Shown: positions 7,701-14,290 of the stretch, in pieces
How the letters are laid out: the number at the start of each line of letters is the position of its first letter
Position numbering within the stretch: position 1 is the first letter of the stretch
Source: a virus
Reading direction: 5' to 3' (one strand)
Length of the DNA: 20,328 bases
IMG/VR virus record: IMGVR_UViG_3300025652_008197
Coordinates: 1-20,328 of that record
The notes under the pieces: model-generated
Seen by the model: only the letters and a program-made list of their open reading frames with translations
What the model was told of the DNA's origin: nothing
The model's database searches: none
Position numbers and translations under genes: made by a program

Positions 7701-8127
7701 CATCACCCAGCACGACCACAAGATCATCGGTCAACTCGGCAAAGAAATCGTCAAAGCTGAGTTTGGGAACGTAATAGAACCGCTGCTCACTGCTGGCGAG
7801 CGTCAACAGGCGGAAAACAATCTTCACACCTGTGTCGTTGCGCGGATAGACCGTCAGGAAGTATTCCCGCGGCATATGCTTTTTCTTCTCGCCCTTGGCT
7901 GGGCGCCAGGTTGCATCATCTGTCAGGCGCAGACGACAACCAATAATCGGACGCAGCCCAGCTTTCTTGGCGGCGTTACTGAAATCAATCAAAGCGGTGA
8001 CGCTCATTGTATCTGTAAGACCAACAACACCCGCTCCGATCGCTTTCGCACCGGAGACGAGTTTGCCTATGGTCAGAATGCTCTCGCCGATGGAGAAGTC
8101 AGAGCGCGCTGCAAGAATGGGGTTCAT
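4783..8127 (-). CDS. dnaE: DNA polymerase III alpha-type (DnaE) with C-terminal UDG-like domain
   Basis: A 1114-residue C-family replicative polymerase. The N-terminal PHP domain (1-200) has lost its usual metal ligands: RSDFS (8-12) replaces HSDYS and TDTMS (38-42) replaces TDHGN. The palm is intact: GPGRGSVGGSLVAYLMGI (372-389), catalytic LPDADLDF (412-419) and VKVDVLGLSTL (560-570, D563), so all three carboxylates are present. ALYRPGPMESGMMDSF (643-658), IVYQEQVMKI (686-695) and FAGYGFNKSHSVEY (754-767) are typical DnaE blocks. A helix-hairpin-helix tail starts at IKGISDKTCDAIL (839-851). The usual OB and tau-binding domains are absent. Instead residues about 965-1110 resemble family 4/5 uracil-DNA glycosylases: ADCPNGQED (972-980), ALVKRPKRG (1012-1020), PPVIVLMGTTT (1044-1054), FNPGEIYHAPE (1087-1097). 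Start overlaps the upstream stop (TAATG). Confidence 0.93.
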   Translation of the reverse strand: MNPILAARSDFSIGESILTIGKLVSGAKAIGAGVVGLTDTMSVTALIDFSNAAKKAGLRPIIGCRLRLTDDATWRPAKGEKKKHMPREYFLTVYPRNDTGVKIVFRLLTLASSEQRFYYVPKLSFDDFFAELTDDLVVVLGDGASVLEHPDIENIAKRCRKQSEHVYAPLVPINTPYWGRVNQIATGLCATTRVLPLVIRPALYTEDGADVQEIMTAISDNDKITDGWFKSRYNRDMHLMGLSEMVGHVKTSAAHLEARGVTGAGQLWRDGLTNTKAIVDSISYVWEKAAVTLPKMAPDEFTKLTAECQKGWRLRFSAPVFGHQPTVEDQKNLYLPRLKYELEILKKLNFSGYFLLVQDIVVHAKTSGILVGPGRGSVGGSLVAYLMGITECDPIRFGLLFERFINPERLDLPDADLDFMSSRRHEIVDYLVQKFGRSRVAGVSNFGTLGAASAIRDVGRVTGLSDREYSVSKFVPKKHGANVSLPECREVGEIDKFANTYPEHWKIMEALEGTIRNFSQHAAGIVVGGCDLVERAVIEDRKGSPVVCFDKRMVEDQGLVKVDVLGLSTLDLIKLCVDYITERTGTTPDISAIPLDDPNVLKNFAEGRTNAIFQFESGGMRKLLKDLGADGGITFEDITACTALYRPGPMESGMMDSFAKRKQGLESVEYDHPIMIPVLEETFGVIVYQEQVMKISQVIAGYTGAGADKLRKIMGKKLPEEMKKERGNFVDGCVATIQCAPEWAGKLFDKIEGFAGYGFNKSHSVEYTLISYQAMWLKTNFPVEFFAAALTILDSDKLPGIIREAKSCGVNVDVPDINHSTGRFEIATDTRLVMPFQRIKGISDKTCDAILKARVTGRFTSMDDFLARVEKRSCNVRHREVLTLVGAFAWVDPTQQPPNHPSRIKDQIELLPGLIAAHVPINHSMNNDKTTKEYLGELIDRYRANHGPASATPDGMPVKPSFGRNARFMIIADCPNGQEDTAGLMGLSLSAGAITEAIYESGLDVPDAYWTALVKRPKRGAQLLPEEINLYKPYLDEEIEMLRPPVIVLMGTTTVRTFMPEFRGKASDAAGTVVYNRDLDANLVIGFNPGEIYHAPEKQENMNRIFHKVAELLA

Positions 8128-8321
8128 TACAAATACCCCATCTGATTACCGACGACGATCAGGAGAACGACGGCTAAAACATAAAGCCACGTCCGCATTA
8201 TCACCACAAATATCGCAACAAGTCCTAAAGTCGCGAGTGACGCCAGAAGAATAGAAAAGGCGAACAAGAGCGCAAAGAAATAGGCGAAGAACTCACCAAC
8301 TTTTCCGACAAGATTAAGCAT
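8127..8321 (-). CDS. Small two-helix membrane protein
   Basis: A 64-residue very hydrophobic protein. Residues about 11-42 form one long or two close hydrophobic helices and 46-59 another, split by M-R-T-W. It is predicted to sit in the inner membrane; no signal for secretion. The start at 8321 is preferred over the ATG at 8327 because AGGAG stands 7 bases before 8321 and only 1 base before 8327. It overlaps the upstream gene by 8 bases and its stop overlaps the DnaE start (TAATG). A membrane peptide just before a replicative polymerase could be a holin-like, superinfection or membrane-anchoring protein; nothing in the sequence decides this. Confidence 0.6.
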   Translation of the reverse strand: MLNLVGKVGEFFAYFFALLFAFSILLASLATLGLVAIFVVIMRTWLYVLAVVLLIVVGNQMGYL

Positions 8322-8847
8322 TCGCATTCTCCTTCAGAGAGATAAGACCATCATTACTTATGACAGCGCCCACATGTGTAAGCGCGTAAATGGCGACACG
8401 CGCATAAATTCTCGCGGTCTCGGGCTGCAATTTCAAATGCGAGACATAGGCCATCGTCAGTGTCTCGCGGTCGATCGGACGTTTGAGCCGAAGCAGAAGG
8501 TGACAGGCCACGCGCAACGTCGGCATCGTCTTGTCAAACGGGTTTTCGCCACGCTGTAACTTGCCAACAACGTCGAAGTTGCCATTGTCCAGCTTGTCCA
8601 ACAAATTCTGAACGCGCTGCGGCAGGCGAAAGGCGGGACGATCTTCGACAACCTCGGGTGCTTTCAAGACAGGTTTGAAAGCAGGCTCCGCAATGCCAAA
8701 CTTTGCCCGAAGTAACTGCGCATTGTGCAGCGCGACAGGACCGCAATTGCCCATGAAGCTACATGATTTACAGGTCAGCTCCGCCTTTTGAAACGCGATT
8801 GCTGATCCGAAACAGCCCGGCGCGTAGTTTGGAATGATACTGCTCAC
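8314..8847 (-). CDS. Cys-motif protein of unknown function following the sigma-like gene
   Basis: A 177-residue protein with an N-terminal motif GCFGSAIAF (11-19) then CKSCSFMGNC (26-35), giving C12, C26, C29 and C35, which could hold zinc or an iron-sulfur cluster. The rest (75-170) looks helical and may include a winged-helix-like end. PGCFGSA followed by CxxCxxxxxC is a pattern I recall from unannotated phage and plasmid proteins but I cannot name a family. It starts with GTG whose bases overlap the sigma-like gene's stop (GTGA), with AAGGA about 8 bases upstream. Being coupled to the sigma-like gene, it may act in transcription, but that is inference. Confidence 0.7.
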   Translation of the reverse strand: MSSIIPNYAPGCFGSAIAFQKAELTCKSCSFMGNCGPVALHNAQLLRAKFGIAEPAFKPVLKAPEVVEDRPAFRLPQRVQNLLDKLDNGNFDVVGKLQRGENPFDKTMPTLRVACHLLLRLKRPIDRETLTMAYVSHLKLQPETARIYARVAIYALTHVGAVISNDGLISLKENANA

Positions 8848-9488
8848 TTGTTCATCCTTTTAGTGACCTTCTCGATCTCCTTGAAGATTTTCGTGCGCTC
8901 GGTGCGCGTTGCACCCATGACGCCAAAAACATGAGAGGCCATCAAGCTGCGCGACACGGAATAGGTAATGTCCATTGACCGGGCATGTTCCGCTTTTGCA
9001 TCAAGACGTCTCAACTCCTCAAGGATCTCCTCTGGCGGGTTTGCGATCATCGTAACGAATGACCGAGCCCGTGGTGTTAGGCGACTGCACACCAAATCGA
9101 GATGCTGAGACTTGGCGATATGCTCGACGGGATCGACGGCGTCGGTGTCAGCGATAATATCACCAAGAGAACCAGCATCATCGCCTTCAGATCCTTTGGT
9201 TTGCGCATCCAAAGACAAGGCGGTGATTTCGCTGTGAACCTTTTCGAACTGGTTCAGAACATGCCGGTTAATGTGCAATTTCATACCGCGCATCAGGTAT
9301 GTCGAAAACTTGACGCCTTGCTCTGGGTCGAAATTGTCACGCGCGATACACCAAGCACACCATAGCTCCTGCTCGATGTCAGAAAACTGGGCAGTTTTTG
9401 CACCCAAGCTCCTCAATCTACGCATAACTTTGTGAGCGAACCACAGCACAAGGCGGCGGCTCGCTTCTGGATCGGCATGATTGCTCAC
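8844..9488 (-). CDS. Phage-encoded sigma-70-family-like factor
   Basis: A 214-residue protein with a clear sigma region 2: FSDIEQELWCAWCIARDNFD (35-54) followed by FDPEQGVKFSTYLMRGMKLH (53-72), matching the sigma pattern FDPxxGxxFSTYxxxxIR. Region 2 binds core RNA polymerase and melts the -10. An acidic linker (98-120) is followed by a helical end (LTPRARSFV, 137-145, to 210) that could be a diverged region 4, but the usual helix-turn-helix is not convincing. A sigma with only region 2 and a poor region 4 resembles T4 gp55, which reads -10-only late promoters. The start is GTG overlapping the CobS-like stop (GTGA). Confidence 0.7.
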   Translation of the reverse strand: MSNHADPEASRRLVLWFAHKVMRRLRSLGAKTAQFSDIEQELWCAWCIARDNFDPEQGVKFSTYLMRGMKLHINRHVLNQFEKVHSEITALSLDAQTKGSEGDDAGSLGDIIADTDAVDPVEHIAKSQHLDLVCSRLTPRARSFVTMIANPPEEILEELRRLDAKAEHARSMDITYSVSRSLMASHVFGVMGATRTERTKIFKEIEKVTKRMNK

Positions 9489-10693
9489 TCTGGAAAAATC
9501 CTGCTCATGTATTCAACAGCTGCCCGGCGGTTCACGCGCGACAGGCGGTTTGCGTAAGACAACTCAAGTCCGGTTGAGAACTTGCCGCCGAGGGAGCCGG
9601 CGATAATACAAGCACCGATCAACTCGCGCGGCGAGACAGGCATGTCAACTTTGCCCTCTGCGAACATACGGCGCATTTCGTTGCCGAACTTCACAACCTT
9701 CGCAGCGTCACTGCGCGGCACACCGGTCTTAGCAACGAGAATTGTCTCCTCGATCTTCGGATCGAGATATTTGACTTCGTCCACAATGCGGAAGCGTGAG
9801 TAGTTTGCAGCGTTCTGGATCAACGTGCCTTGATAGAGGCCAGTTTCGTCACCAATGCCGTTTGTGTTGCCGGTTGCGCAGATGCGGAACTCAGGATGCG
9901 GAATGATCTTGCGCAACGCAGGAGGTGCATCTTTAATCAACAAGGGCTCGCCTTCGAGAACTGACTGATACACGGCAGTTACAGATGGCATCGCGAAGTC
10001 ATATTCATCTGCGCAATACACCCATCCATTGATCATTGCTGTTGGCAATGGGCCAAGCTGAAACTCGGTCGCGCCGTCACGCACTGTCCACTGCCCGAGA
10101 ATTTCGCTCTCCTGCATGTTGATGGTGTGCTGAACGCGCAAGAACGGACGCTTTGTGCGCGCTGCGACCTGCTGCAACACTGACGTCTTACCAGTGCCGT
10201 GCATGCCCCAGAGATAAACCGGAAGGTTCAGCTCCATGCCGATGATGACCTTCTTGACGAGGTCAATGTCGAACACATACGCATGATCGACCTGCGGCAT
10301 ATAAAGCAGAGAGTCGGTGTCGTGACCGGTGAACATCTTGATGTTGATCGGATTGCCTTTTGCGTTGCGCGCAGCGGGCGCATTGCCAAGATCGAACACG
10401 TCATGAAACGGCGCTTGTGAAAAGGTGAAAGACTTACCAGAGGACACAAGCGTATCCTGACCAGCTTTTGCATTTGCGACGGCTTCGCGCATTTCTTTTT
10501 CCTTTTTGGCAAGTGCGTTCTTTGCCGTCTCGGAGAGCAGCGATGCGTCAGGATATTCCTGCTGATAGCGGTCAATCGTCCAGTCTGGGTGATTGCGCTT
10601 GATATGCGATTGCACGGAGTGAACGCGCACGTTGTCGATGTGGCACAATACCCGATCGTCCGTCGCGGTTGCGGCGTTTGCTTGGTCAGTCAT
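9485..10693 (-). CDS. cobS: CobS-like MoxR-family AAA+ ATPase
   Basis: A 402-residue AAA+ ATPase. The N-terminus has the zinc-finger-like CobS leader VLCHIDNVRVHSVQSHIKRN (15-34), then a helical linker and the ATPase core: Walker A GMHGTGKT (163-170), Walker B VYCADE (225-230), sensor 1 ICATGNTN (271-278) and an arginine finger region NYSRFRIVDE (297-306). Cellular CobS works with CobT in cobalt insertion during aerobic B12 synthesis. Phage homologues are often named so, but with no other B12 genes present a MoxR/VWA chaperone or protein-remodelling role is more likely. The partner CobT-like gene lies directly upstream, 112 bases away. The ATG at 10693 has GAGGG 9 bases upstream. Confidence 0.9.
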   Translation of the reverse strand: MTDQANAATATDDRVLCHIDNVRVHSVQSHIKRNHPDWTIDRYQQEYPDASLLSETAKNALAKKEKEMREAVANAKAGQDTLVSSGKSFTFSQAPFHDVFDLGNAPAARNAKGNPINIKMFTGHDTDSLLYMPQVDHAYVFDIDLVKKVIIGMELNLPVYLWGMHGTGKTSVLQQVAARTKRPFLRVQHTINMQESEILGQWTVRDGATEFQLGPLPTAMINGWVYCADEYDFAMPSVTAVYQSVLEGEPLLIKDAPPALRKIIPHPEFRICATGNTNGIGDETGLYQGTLIQNAANYSRFRIVDEVKYLDPKIEETILVAKTGVPRSDAAKVVKFGNEMRRMFAEGKVDMPVSPRELIGACIIAGSLGGKFSTGLELSYANRLSRVNRRAAVEYMSRIFPE

Positions 10694-10733
10694 TTTGATT
10701 TCCCTCTAAGATCAAACATGTTTCGCGACATGC

Positions 10734-10739
10734 TTTATA
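10734..10739 (-). promoter_or_regulatory. Candidate -10 box before the CobS-like gene
   Basis: The minus strand reads AGTATAAAGC in the 112-base CobT-CobS gap, about 41 bases before the CobS start. No good -35 is present. It could give extra expression of the ATPase relative to its VWA partner. Confidence 0.25.
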
Positions 10740-10772
10740 CTTCACACATTACTTACTTTTTGAGCGGGGTGC

Positions 10773-10795
10773 AATTGGGAAGTAACTCCCCAATT
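10773..10795 (-). terminator. Hairpin after the CobT-like gene
   Basis: AATTGGG / CCCAATT form a 7-bp stem with a 9-base loop, 11 bases after the CobT-like stop codon. On the minus strand it is followed by GCACCCCGC and not by a T-run, so it is a poor intrinsic terminator. It more likely shields the 3' end of the cobT message or partly separates it from cobS. Confidence 0.3.
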
Positions 10796-10805
10796 ACTTA
10801 TTTTC

Positions 10806-13127
10806 TTAACCCAGAAGTGCTTTAATTTCGGACATGACCTGTGTTGGCAGATCATCCAGGTTGCTCAAGATCACATGGTTCTTGTAGAACTTGGAGACGT
10901 TGCGATCCTTGATACCAATGCCGATACACTCGATGCCGATCTTCTCCAGATCCTCGACAACAGAGCGCAAGTGCGGACCTGCGTTGCTTGCGCCAGACGG
11001 GGCGCCATCAGACAGAACCAGAATGACTTTGCGCTTCTCCTGACGGCGCATCAGACGCTCGGCTGCAATCTGCAGGGACTCGCCGTCTACGTTTGTGTTC
11101 AGTCCTCGCTGAGCATTCATCATATAGGCGAAACGCTTCTTGATCACCGTATTCACGCGCTCGTCGAAGGACTTGTAGATCGGCATAATCAGAGGAACTG
11201 TGCGGTGAAAACCGACACTTCCAGTTTTCATTTCATCCATGACGGTAGAGCGCTCTTTTTTCGGTATGTCGCCCCAGTCACCTGTTGTGAAGCCAATGGC
11301 CTCGTTTGGAATGTTCACCCGGTCGAGTGTGCGCACAAGCGCATAGGTCGCGATGGCAGCGAGATAGAACTTTTCGCCATACATCGAGCCGGAGTTGTCA
11401 AACAACAGCGAAACGGCGGTGTTTTTCGACGTATGCTCCTGCTTCTGAGTGAAGACACGCGGATCGCCCATCGGAACACGATACAGAGATGCCGCATGCA
11501 ACTTGCCACTGCGGTGCCCAGGGATACGAACGACATGGTTTTGAGACGCCATGATGCGCTCGATGTCCTTCTGCATCCGACCTGCCATCTGATCAGTCTT
11601 TTCCTCCATCTCCGGTATCCAAAGATCGTTGATGTTCTCCGGCGGCTTGACCGGCTCGATCCGGTCAAACTCGCGTGTGAAGACGGTGTAATCAGACCGC
11701 GACATGACGTCCTGCGCGTCTGTTGAAATCAGCGCTGCCATGCTGGACGACAGATCGACAGACGCGAAGGCATCATCATCGAAGTCAAACAGTGACTTAC
11801 CTGATCCAGCGCCCACGCCACCGCCATCGCCGTCCTCGTCCGAGGTGTCCTGGCCATGCTCTACGTCACCATCCACATCGGTGACGGCTTTGACCTCGAC
11901 TAAGTCGCCGTCTGCATCTTCGGCATCGTCCGTATCCCCACTGGCGTCGCTGTCTGACCCTTCGGTGTCGCCAAGATCGCCACTATCGGCATCTTCTTCG
12001 ACATCTCCATCATCGCTGTCGGAGCCACCATCGCTTTCGTCCCCAGCGTCAGCGTCACCGTCATCTTCGCCGCTGTCTTCATCGGTGTCTTCTGTCTCTC
12101 CGTCGTCTTCGTCTTCGTCGGTGTCTGTGCCTTCGGCCTCATCTGTATCACCTTGCTCACTGTCTTCGTCCTCTTCGTCAGATGTGCCGGTATCGCCGGA
12201 CTCGCCGTCTTCACTGTCATCCTCGGTGTCTTCATCCGAGTCCTCTTCATCGTCAGAAGATGCGCCGCCGGAAGCGTCTTGATCGTCGCTCTCCTCGTCT
12301 TCATCTGCCTCGGACTCGGAGTGATCACGCTCACCATCGCCATCGCCTTCGCCAGCTTCTTGATCGGGCTTGTCCTGGGACTCGCCGCTATCATCGCTGT
12401 CGTCGGTGTCGCTATCGTCACTGTCTTGCTGTGGCGGTGGCGGGGGAGGTGTCTGCTGCTGTGGAGGTTCAGGCGGATAAAGAATTGCCTCGAGTTCCTT
12501 GGCGAGCACAAGTGTCTGCGCGGTTGTTGTCGCGGTCTTGATGTCCGCGAGGAACTTTGGCGATAGCTTCTTCATCATTTCATCAACTACCGGATTGCTC
12601 CAGTGATCGTGATCGTCCATCCAATCCTGCATCTCGGTGTGACCGGAAAGAGCGCGCATCGCCGGAACAAGAATGTATTGAAACTTTTCCTTGTCGTCTG
12701 CGGCTTTTGCAATCGCCTCGTCAGAGACCTTGATCAGGAAGTGCTTACGGACGTTTGAAAGGTTGCGCGCAGAGCCAGGGAAGACTTTGACCATCTCCTT
12801 CTCAATCATCGTATCCTCTACGATGTTGTGCAGACCATGCAGACGATTGTCCTCCATCGAACCGGGCTTGTGACCAGTTTGAGTGGAGAAGTCGGTGAAA
12901 AGAACATGCGCAACTTCGTGGTCAATGAAACCGTGAATCGCTAGAATAAACTCAGGTGAGGCGTTGTCCGAGATGTTCGGAATATTGACAATCTCGGGCT
13001 TTTTCGTATGGGCGTTTGCACGCACATACGCCTGACTTCCGCGCTGCGTTACACGCAAACCTTGCCCACTTAGCAGTGGAACCAGCTTGGTGATTACCTC
13101 GCGTAATTCTATGATTTCACGGTTCAT
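10806..13127 (-). CDS. cobT: CobT-like von Willebrand A protein with zincin motif and acidic tract
   Basis: A 773-residue protein. The N-terminal part (1-215) carries FIDHEVAHVLFTDF (67-80), a full HExxH metalloprotease motif (H70, E71, H74), followed by HNIVEDTMIEKEM (100-112), which could supply a third ligand. Residues 216-235 are Pro/Gln-rich. Residues about 236-437 are an acidic tract of Asp, Glu, Ser, Gly and Thr, as in CobT. The C-terminal VWA domain (565-773) has the MIDAS motif DNSGS (577-581) and VILVLSDGAPSG (701-712). VWA/MoxR pairs remodel or activate protein targets; here the phage pair may act on a host or virion protein. GGAG stands 7 bases before the ATG. Confidence 0.88.
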   Translation of the reverse strand: MNREIIELREVITKLVPLLSGQGLRVTQRGSQAYVRANAHTKKPEIVNIPNISDNASPEFILAIHGFIDHEVAHVLFTDFSTQTGHKPGSMEDNRLHGLHNIVEDTMIEKEMVKVFPGSARNLSNVRKHFLIKVSDEAIAKAADDKEKFQYILVPAMRALSGHTEMQDWMDDHDHWSNPVVDEMMKKLSPKFLADIKTATTTAQTLVLAKELEAILYPPEPPQQQTPPPPPPQQDSDDSDTDDSDDSGESQDKPDQEAGEGDGDGERDHSESEADEDEESDDQDASGGASSDDEEDSDEDTEDDSEDGESGDTGTSDEEDEDSEQGDTDEAEGTDTDEDEDDGETEDTDEDSGEDDGDADAGDESDGGSDSDDGDVEEDADSGDLGDTEGSDSDASGDTDDAEDADGDLVEVKAVTDVDGDVEHGQDTSDEDGDGGGVGAGSGKSLFDFDDDAFASVDLSSSMAALISTDAQDVMSRSDYTVFTREFDRIEPVKPPENINDLWIPEMEEKTDQMAGRMQKDIERIMASQNHVVRIPGHRSGKLHAASLYRVPMGDPRVFTQKQEHTSKNTAVSLLFDNSGSMYGEKFYLAAIATYALVRTLDRVNIPNEAIGFTTGDWGDIPKKERSTVMDEMKTGSVGFHRTVPLIMPIYKSFDERVNTVIKKRFAYMMNAQRGLNTNVDGESLQIAAERLMRRQEKRKVILVLSDGAPSGASNAGPHLRSVVEDLEKIGIECIGIGIKDRNVSKFYKNHVILSNLDDLPTQVMSEIKALLG

Positions 13128-13173
13128 TTGCGCACTCCGTTACGTTATCGCGTTGCGTTATGTAATATCTGAC

Positions 13174-13440
13174 TTACTTTTCATAATACGACAAAACGCT
13201 ACGGTCTTCAAAAGGATAGAAGAGGGTTGTTTCACCCCACGCCGCCAGCGCGACTAAAACAGAAACGCCATCAAGGCTTCCCCATTTTAGATCCGCACCG
13301 GCGATAGAGAACGTATCAGTCACGGTCATTTTTGCGACCAACTCACATCCAGCGTCATAAGAAATCTTTTCGACGCGACCGCGATTATCCATGTTTATTC
13401 TTTCAATAAAGGACTGTCGCGGCTTTTCAGGCAGCGACAT
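13174..13440 (-). CDS. Small hypothetical protein after the XRE regulator
   Basis: An 88-residue protein of no family I recognise. It contains one cysteine, a short hydrophobic strand VSVLVALAAW (59-68) and an end rich in aromatic residues (LFYPF, LSYYEK), suggesting a small beta-rich fold. It starts 10 bases after the stop of the XRE gene and ends 46 bases before the CobT-like start. The start is uncertain: neither the ATG at 13440 nor an internal ATG at 13392 (giving 72 residues) has a strong ribosome site. Confidence 0.55.
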   Translation of the reverse strand: MSLPEKPRQSFIERINMDNRGRVEKISYDAGCELVAKMTVTDTFSIAGADLKWGSLDGVSVLVALAAWGETTLFYPFEDRSVLSYYEK

Positions 13441-13450
13441 TTGATTTCGC

Positions 13451-13852
13451 TTAGGAGCTAAAAAGGGTGAAAAGCTCCTTCTCCATATTTTCAGTCAGTT
13501 CTGGGTCTTTTCCGCCAGTTGCGCTTCGGATCACCTCTAGGATGTTCTTTTCAGACTTGCTCAGCGCGCTACCGGAAAACGAAAGGATCATGCGCACCGT
13601 GTCTTCGGAATAGAACTGCTCAATGGCAAGACGGAACAGATACGCAGGATCGACGTCCAGTGCTTTAGCGAGTAGGGGAACCCTGTCAAGTGACAGTTTC
13701 ACATCGCCTTGCTTGAGCATGGATAGGATGTTTGGATTAGGGAACCCGGCTTCTCGGGCAATCTCTTTTTGGAGCTTTGTGCCTTGAAGTTCCTTGATCC
13801 GGTCTCTTACGAAAACAGAGACCTTTGATAGTTCGTCTACGGTGTCGGACAT
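13451..13852 (-). CDS. XRE/Cro-CI-type helix-turn-helix regulator
   Basis: A 133-residue DNA-binding protein. Residues about 14-75 form a lambda-repressor-like domain: FVRDRIKELQGTKLQKEIAR (14-33) with the turn AGFPNPNILSMLKQGD (35-50), then SLDRVPLLAKALDVDPAYLF (54-73). The rest is helical and probably for dimerisation. The ATG at 13852 has GGAG 6 bases upstream; a frame opening at 13864 is possible. It is read divergently from rep and is the first gene of the long unit that holds cobTS, sigma and dnaE, so it is well placed to govern both plasmid replication and phage replication genes. Its target is unknown; palindromes at 13889-13904 and 14013-14028 are candidates. Confidence 0.8.
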   Translation of the reverse strand: MSDTVDELSKVSVFVRDRIKELQGTKLQKEIAREAGFPNPNILSMLKQGDVKLSLDRVPLLAKALDVDPAYLFRLAIEQFYSEDTVRMILSFSGSALSKSEKNILEVIRSATGGKDPELTENMEKELFTLFSS

Positions 13853-13888
13853 TTCATACTCCATTTCTATCCGTCTTGTGTCGCTTAG

Positions 13889-13910
13889 TTTAGTTATAGC
13901 TAAAGTTATA
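13889..13910 (-). promoter_or_regulatory. Candidate promoter/operator of the XRE gene
   Basis: On the minus strand two TATAAC words lie 12 bases apart (GTATAACTTTAGCTATAAC). The inner one sits within TTTAG-TTATAG-CTAAA (13889-13904 on the plus strand), a 5-bp inverted repeat with a 6-base centre, about 40 bases before the XRE start. A -10 box overlapped by a small palindrome suits autoregulation by the XRE protein. Confidence 0.4.
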
Positions 13911-14012
13911 CGGACTGCATGTTGCCAAACGACATTTAATTCATCAATGACTTATTCCCATAATCTCACATCGTCAATGCAGGTTTTCGTAAAAAATTAG
14001 TCACACGTATAG

Positions 14013-14028
14013 GTTATGTTAACATAAC
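14013..14028. promoter_or_regulatory. Perfect 16-bp palindrome, candidate operator
   Basis: GTTATGTTAACATAAC is a perfect palindrome in the middle of the divergent rep/XRE region, about 80 bases before the rep -10-like box. It is short for a terminator and has no loop, which suits a dimeric DNA-binding protein such as the XRE regulator or Rep. Confidence 0.5.
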
Positions 14029-14109
14029 ATGGATTACAGGCGTTAATTCCACTGGTGTTATATATGTGTTACTTAGAGGTGTTAAGGCGCAAGAAGTGCC
14101 TATTTTGGC

Positions 14110-14115
14110 TATAAT
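14110..14115 (+). promoter_or_regulatory. Candidate rep promoter -10 box
   Basis: Plus strand TTTTGGCTATAATAATC contains a perfect TATAAT 26 bases before the first iteron. No TTGACA-like hexamer stands at the right distance. Its place upstream of the iterons would let Rep binding block its own transcription, a common arrangement for iteron plasmids. Confidence 0.45.
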
Positions 14116-14140
14116 AATCAGCCACTTACAATATGACCCT

Positions 14141-14290
14141 ATGTGTGAAGTGGGACTGTTTCATGTGTAGAGTGGGATTCGTTTATGGGTGAAGTGTCGT
14201 TACGTGATGATGGTATGGGTGAAGTGTCGTTACGCTTAGCCGTTATGGGTGAAGTGTCGTTTGATTTGACTCTATGGGTGAAGTGTCGTT
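14141..14290 (+). repeat. Iteron array of six direct repeats upstream of rep
   Basis: Four copies of the exact 17-mer ATGGGTGAAGTGTCGTT begin at 14185, 14215, 14245 and 14274, spaced 30, 30 and 29 bases. Two diverged copies precede them: ATGTGTGAAGTGGGACTGTTT at 14141 and ATGTGTAGAGTGGGATTCGTTT at 14163, spaced 22 bases from each other and from the first perfect copy. All six point the same way, towards rep, whose ATG is 30 bases beyond the last. Direct repeats of this size next to a RPA-type initiator are the expected Rep binding sites of an iteron origin. Confidence 0.9.

Noticed and set aside
7384-8145. A 253-codon plus-strand frame
   Set aside because: Antisense to the PHP domain part of dnaE and without any recognisable motif.
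10875-11726. A 283-codon plus-strand frame
   Set aside because: Lies wholly antisense to the VWA domain of the CobT-like gene, which has clear motifs; its translation has no recognisable domain.
11704-12282. A 192-codon Ser/Pro-rich plus-strand frame
   Set aside because: It is the antisense of the Asp/Glu/Ser tract of the CobT-like gene; low-complexity coding suppresses stops on the other strand. No ribosome site or domain.
9485-13127. CobS/CobT as a cobalamin cobaltochelatase pair
   Set aside because: No CobN or other B12 genes are in the window, and the CobT-like protein has an HExxH motif; phage pairs of this type are better seen as MoxR/VWA systems.
13997-14005. TTAGTCACA as a DnaA box
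   Set aside because: One mismatch to the TTWTNCACA consensus and only a single copy; too weak for a feature of its own.
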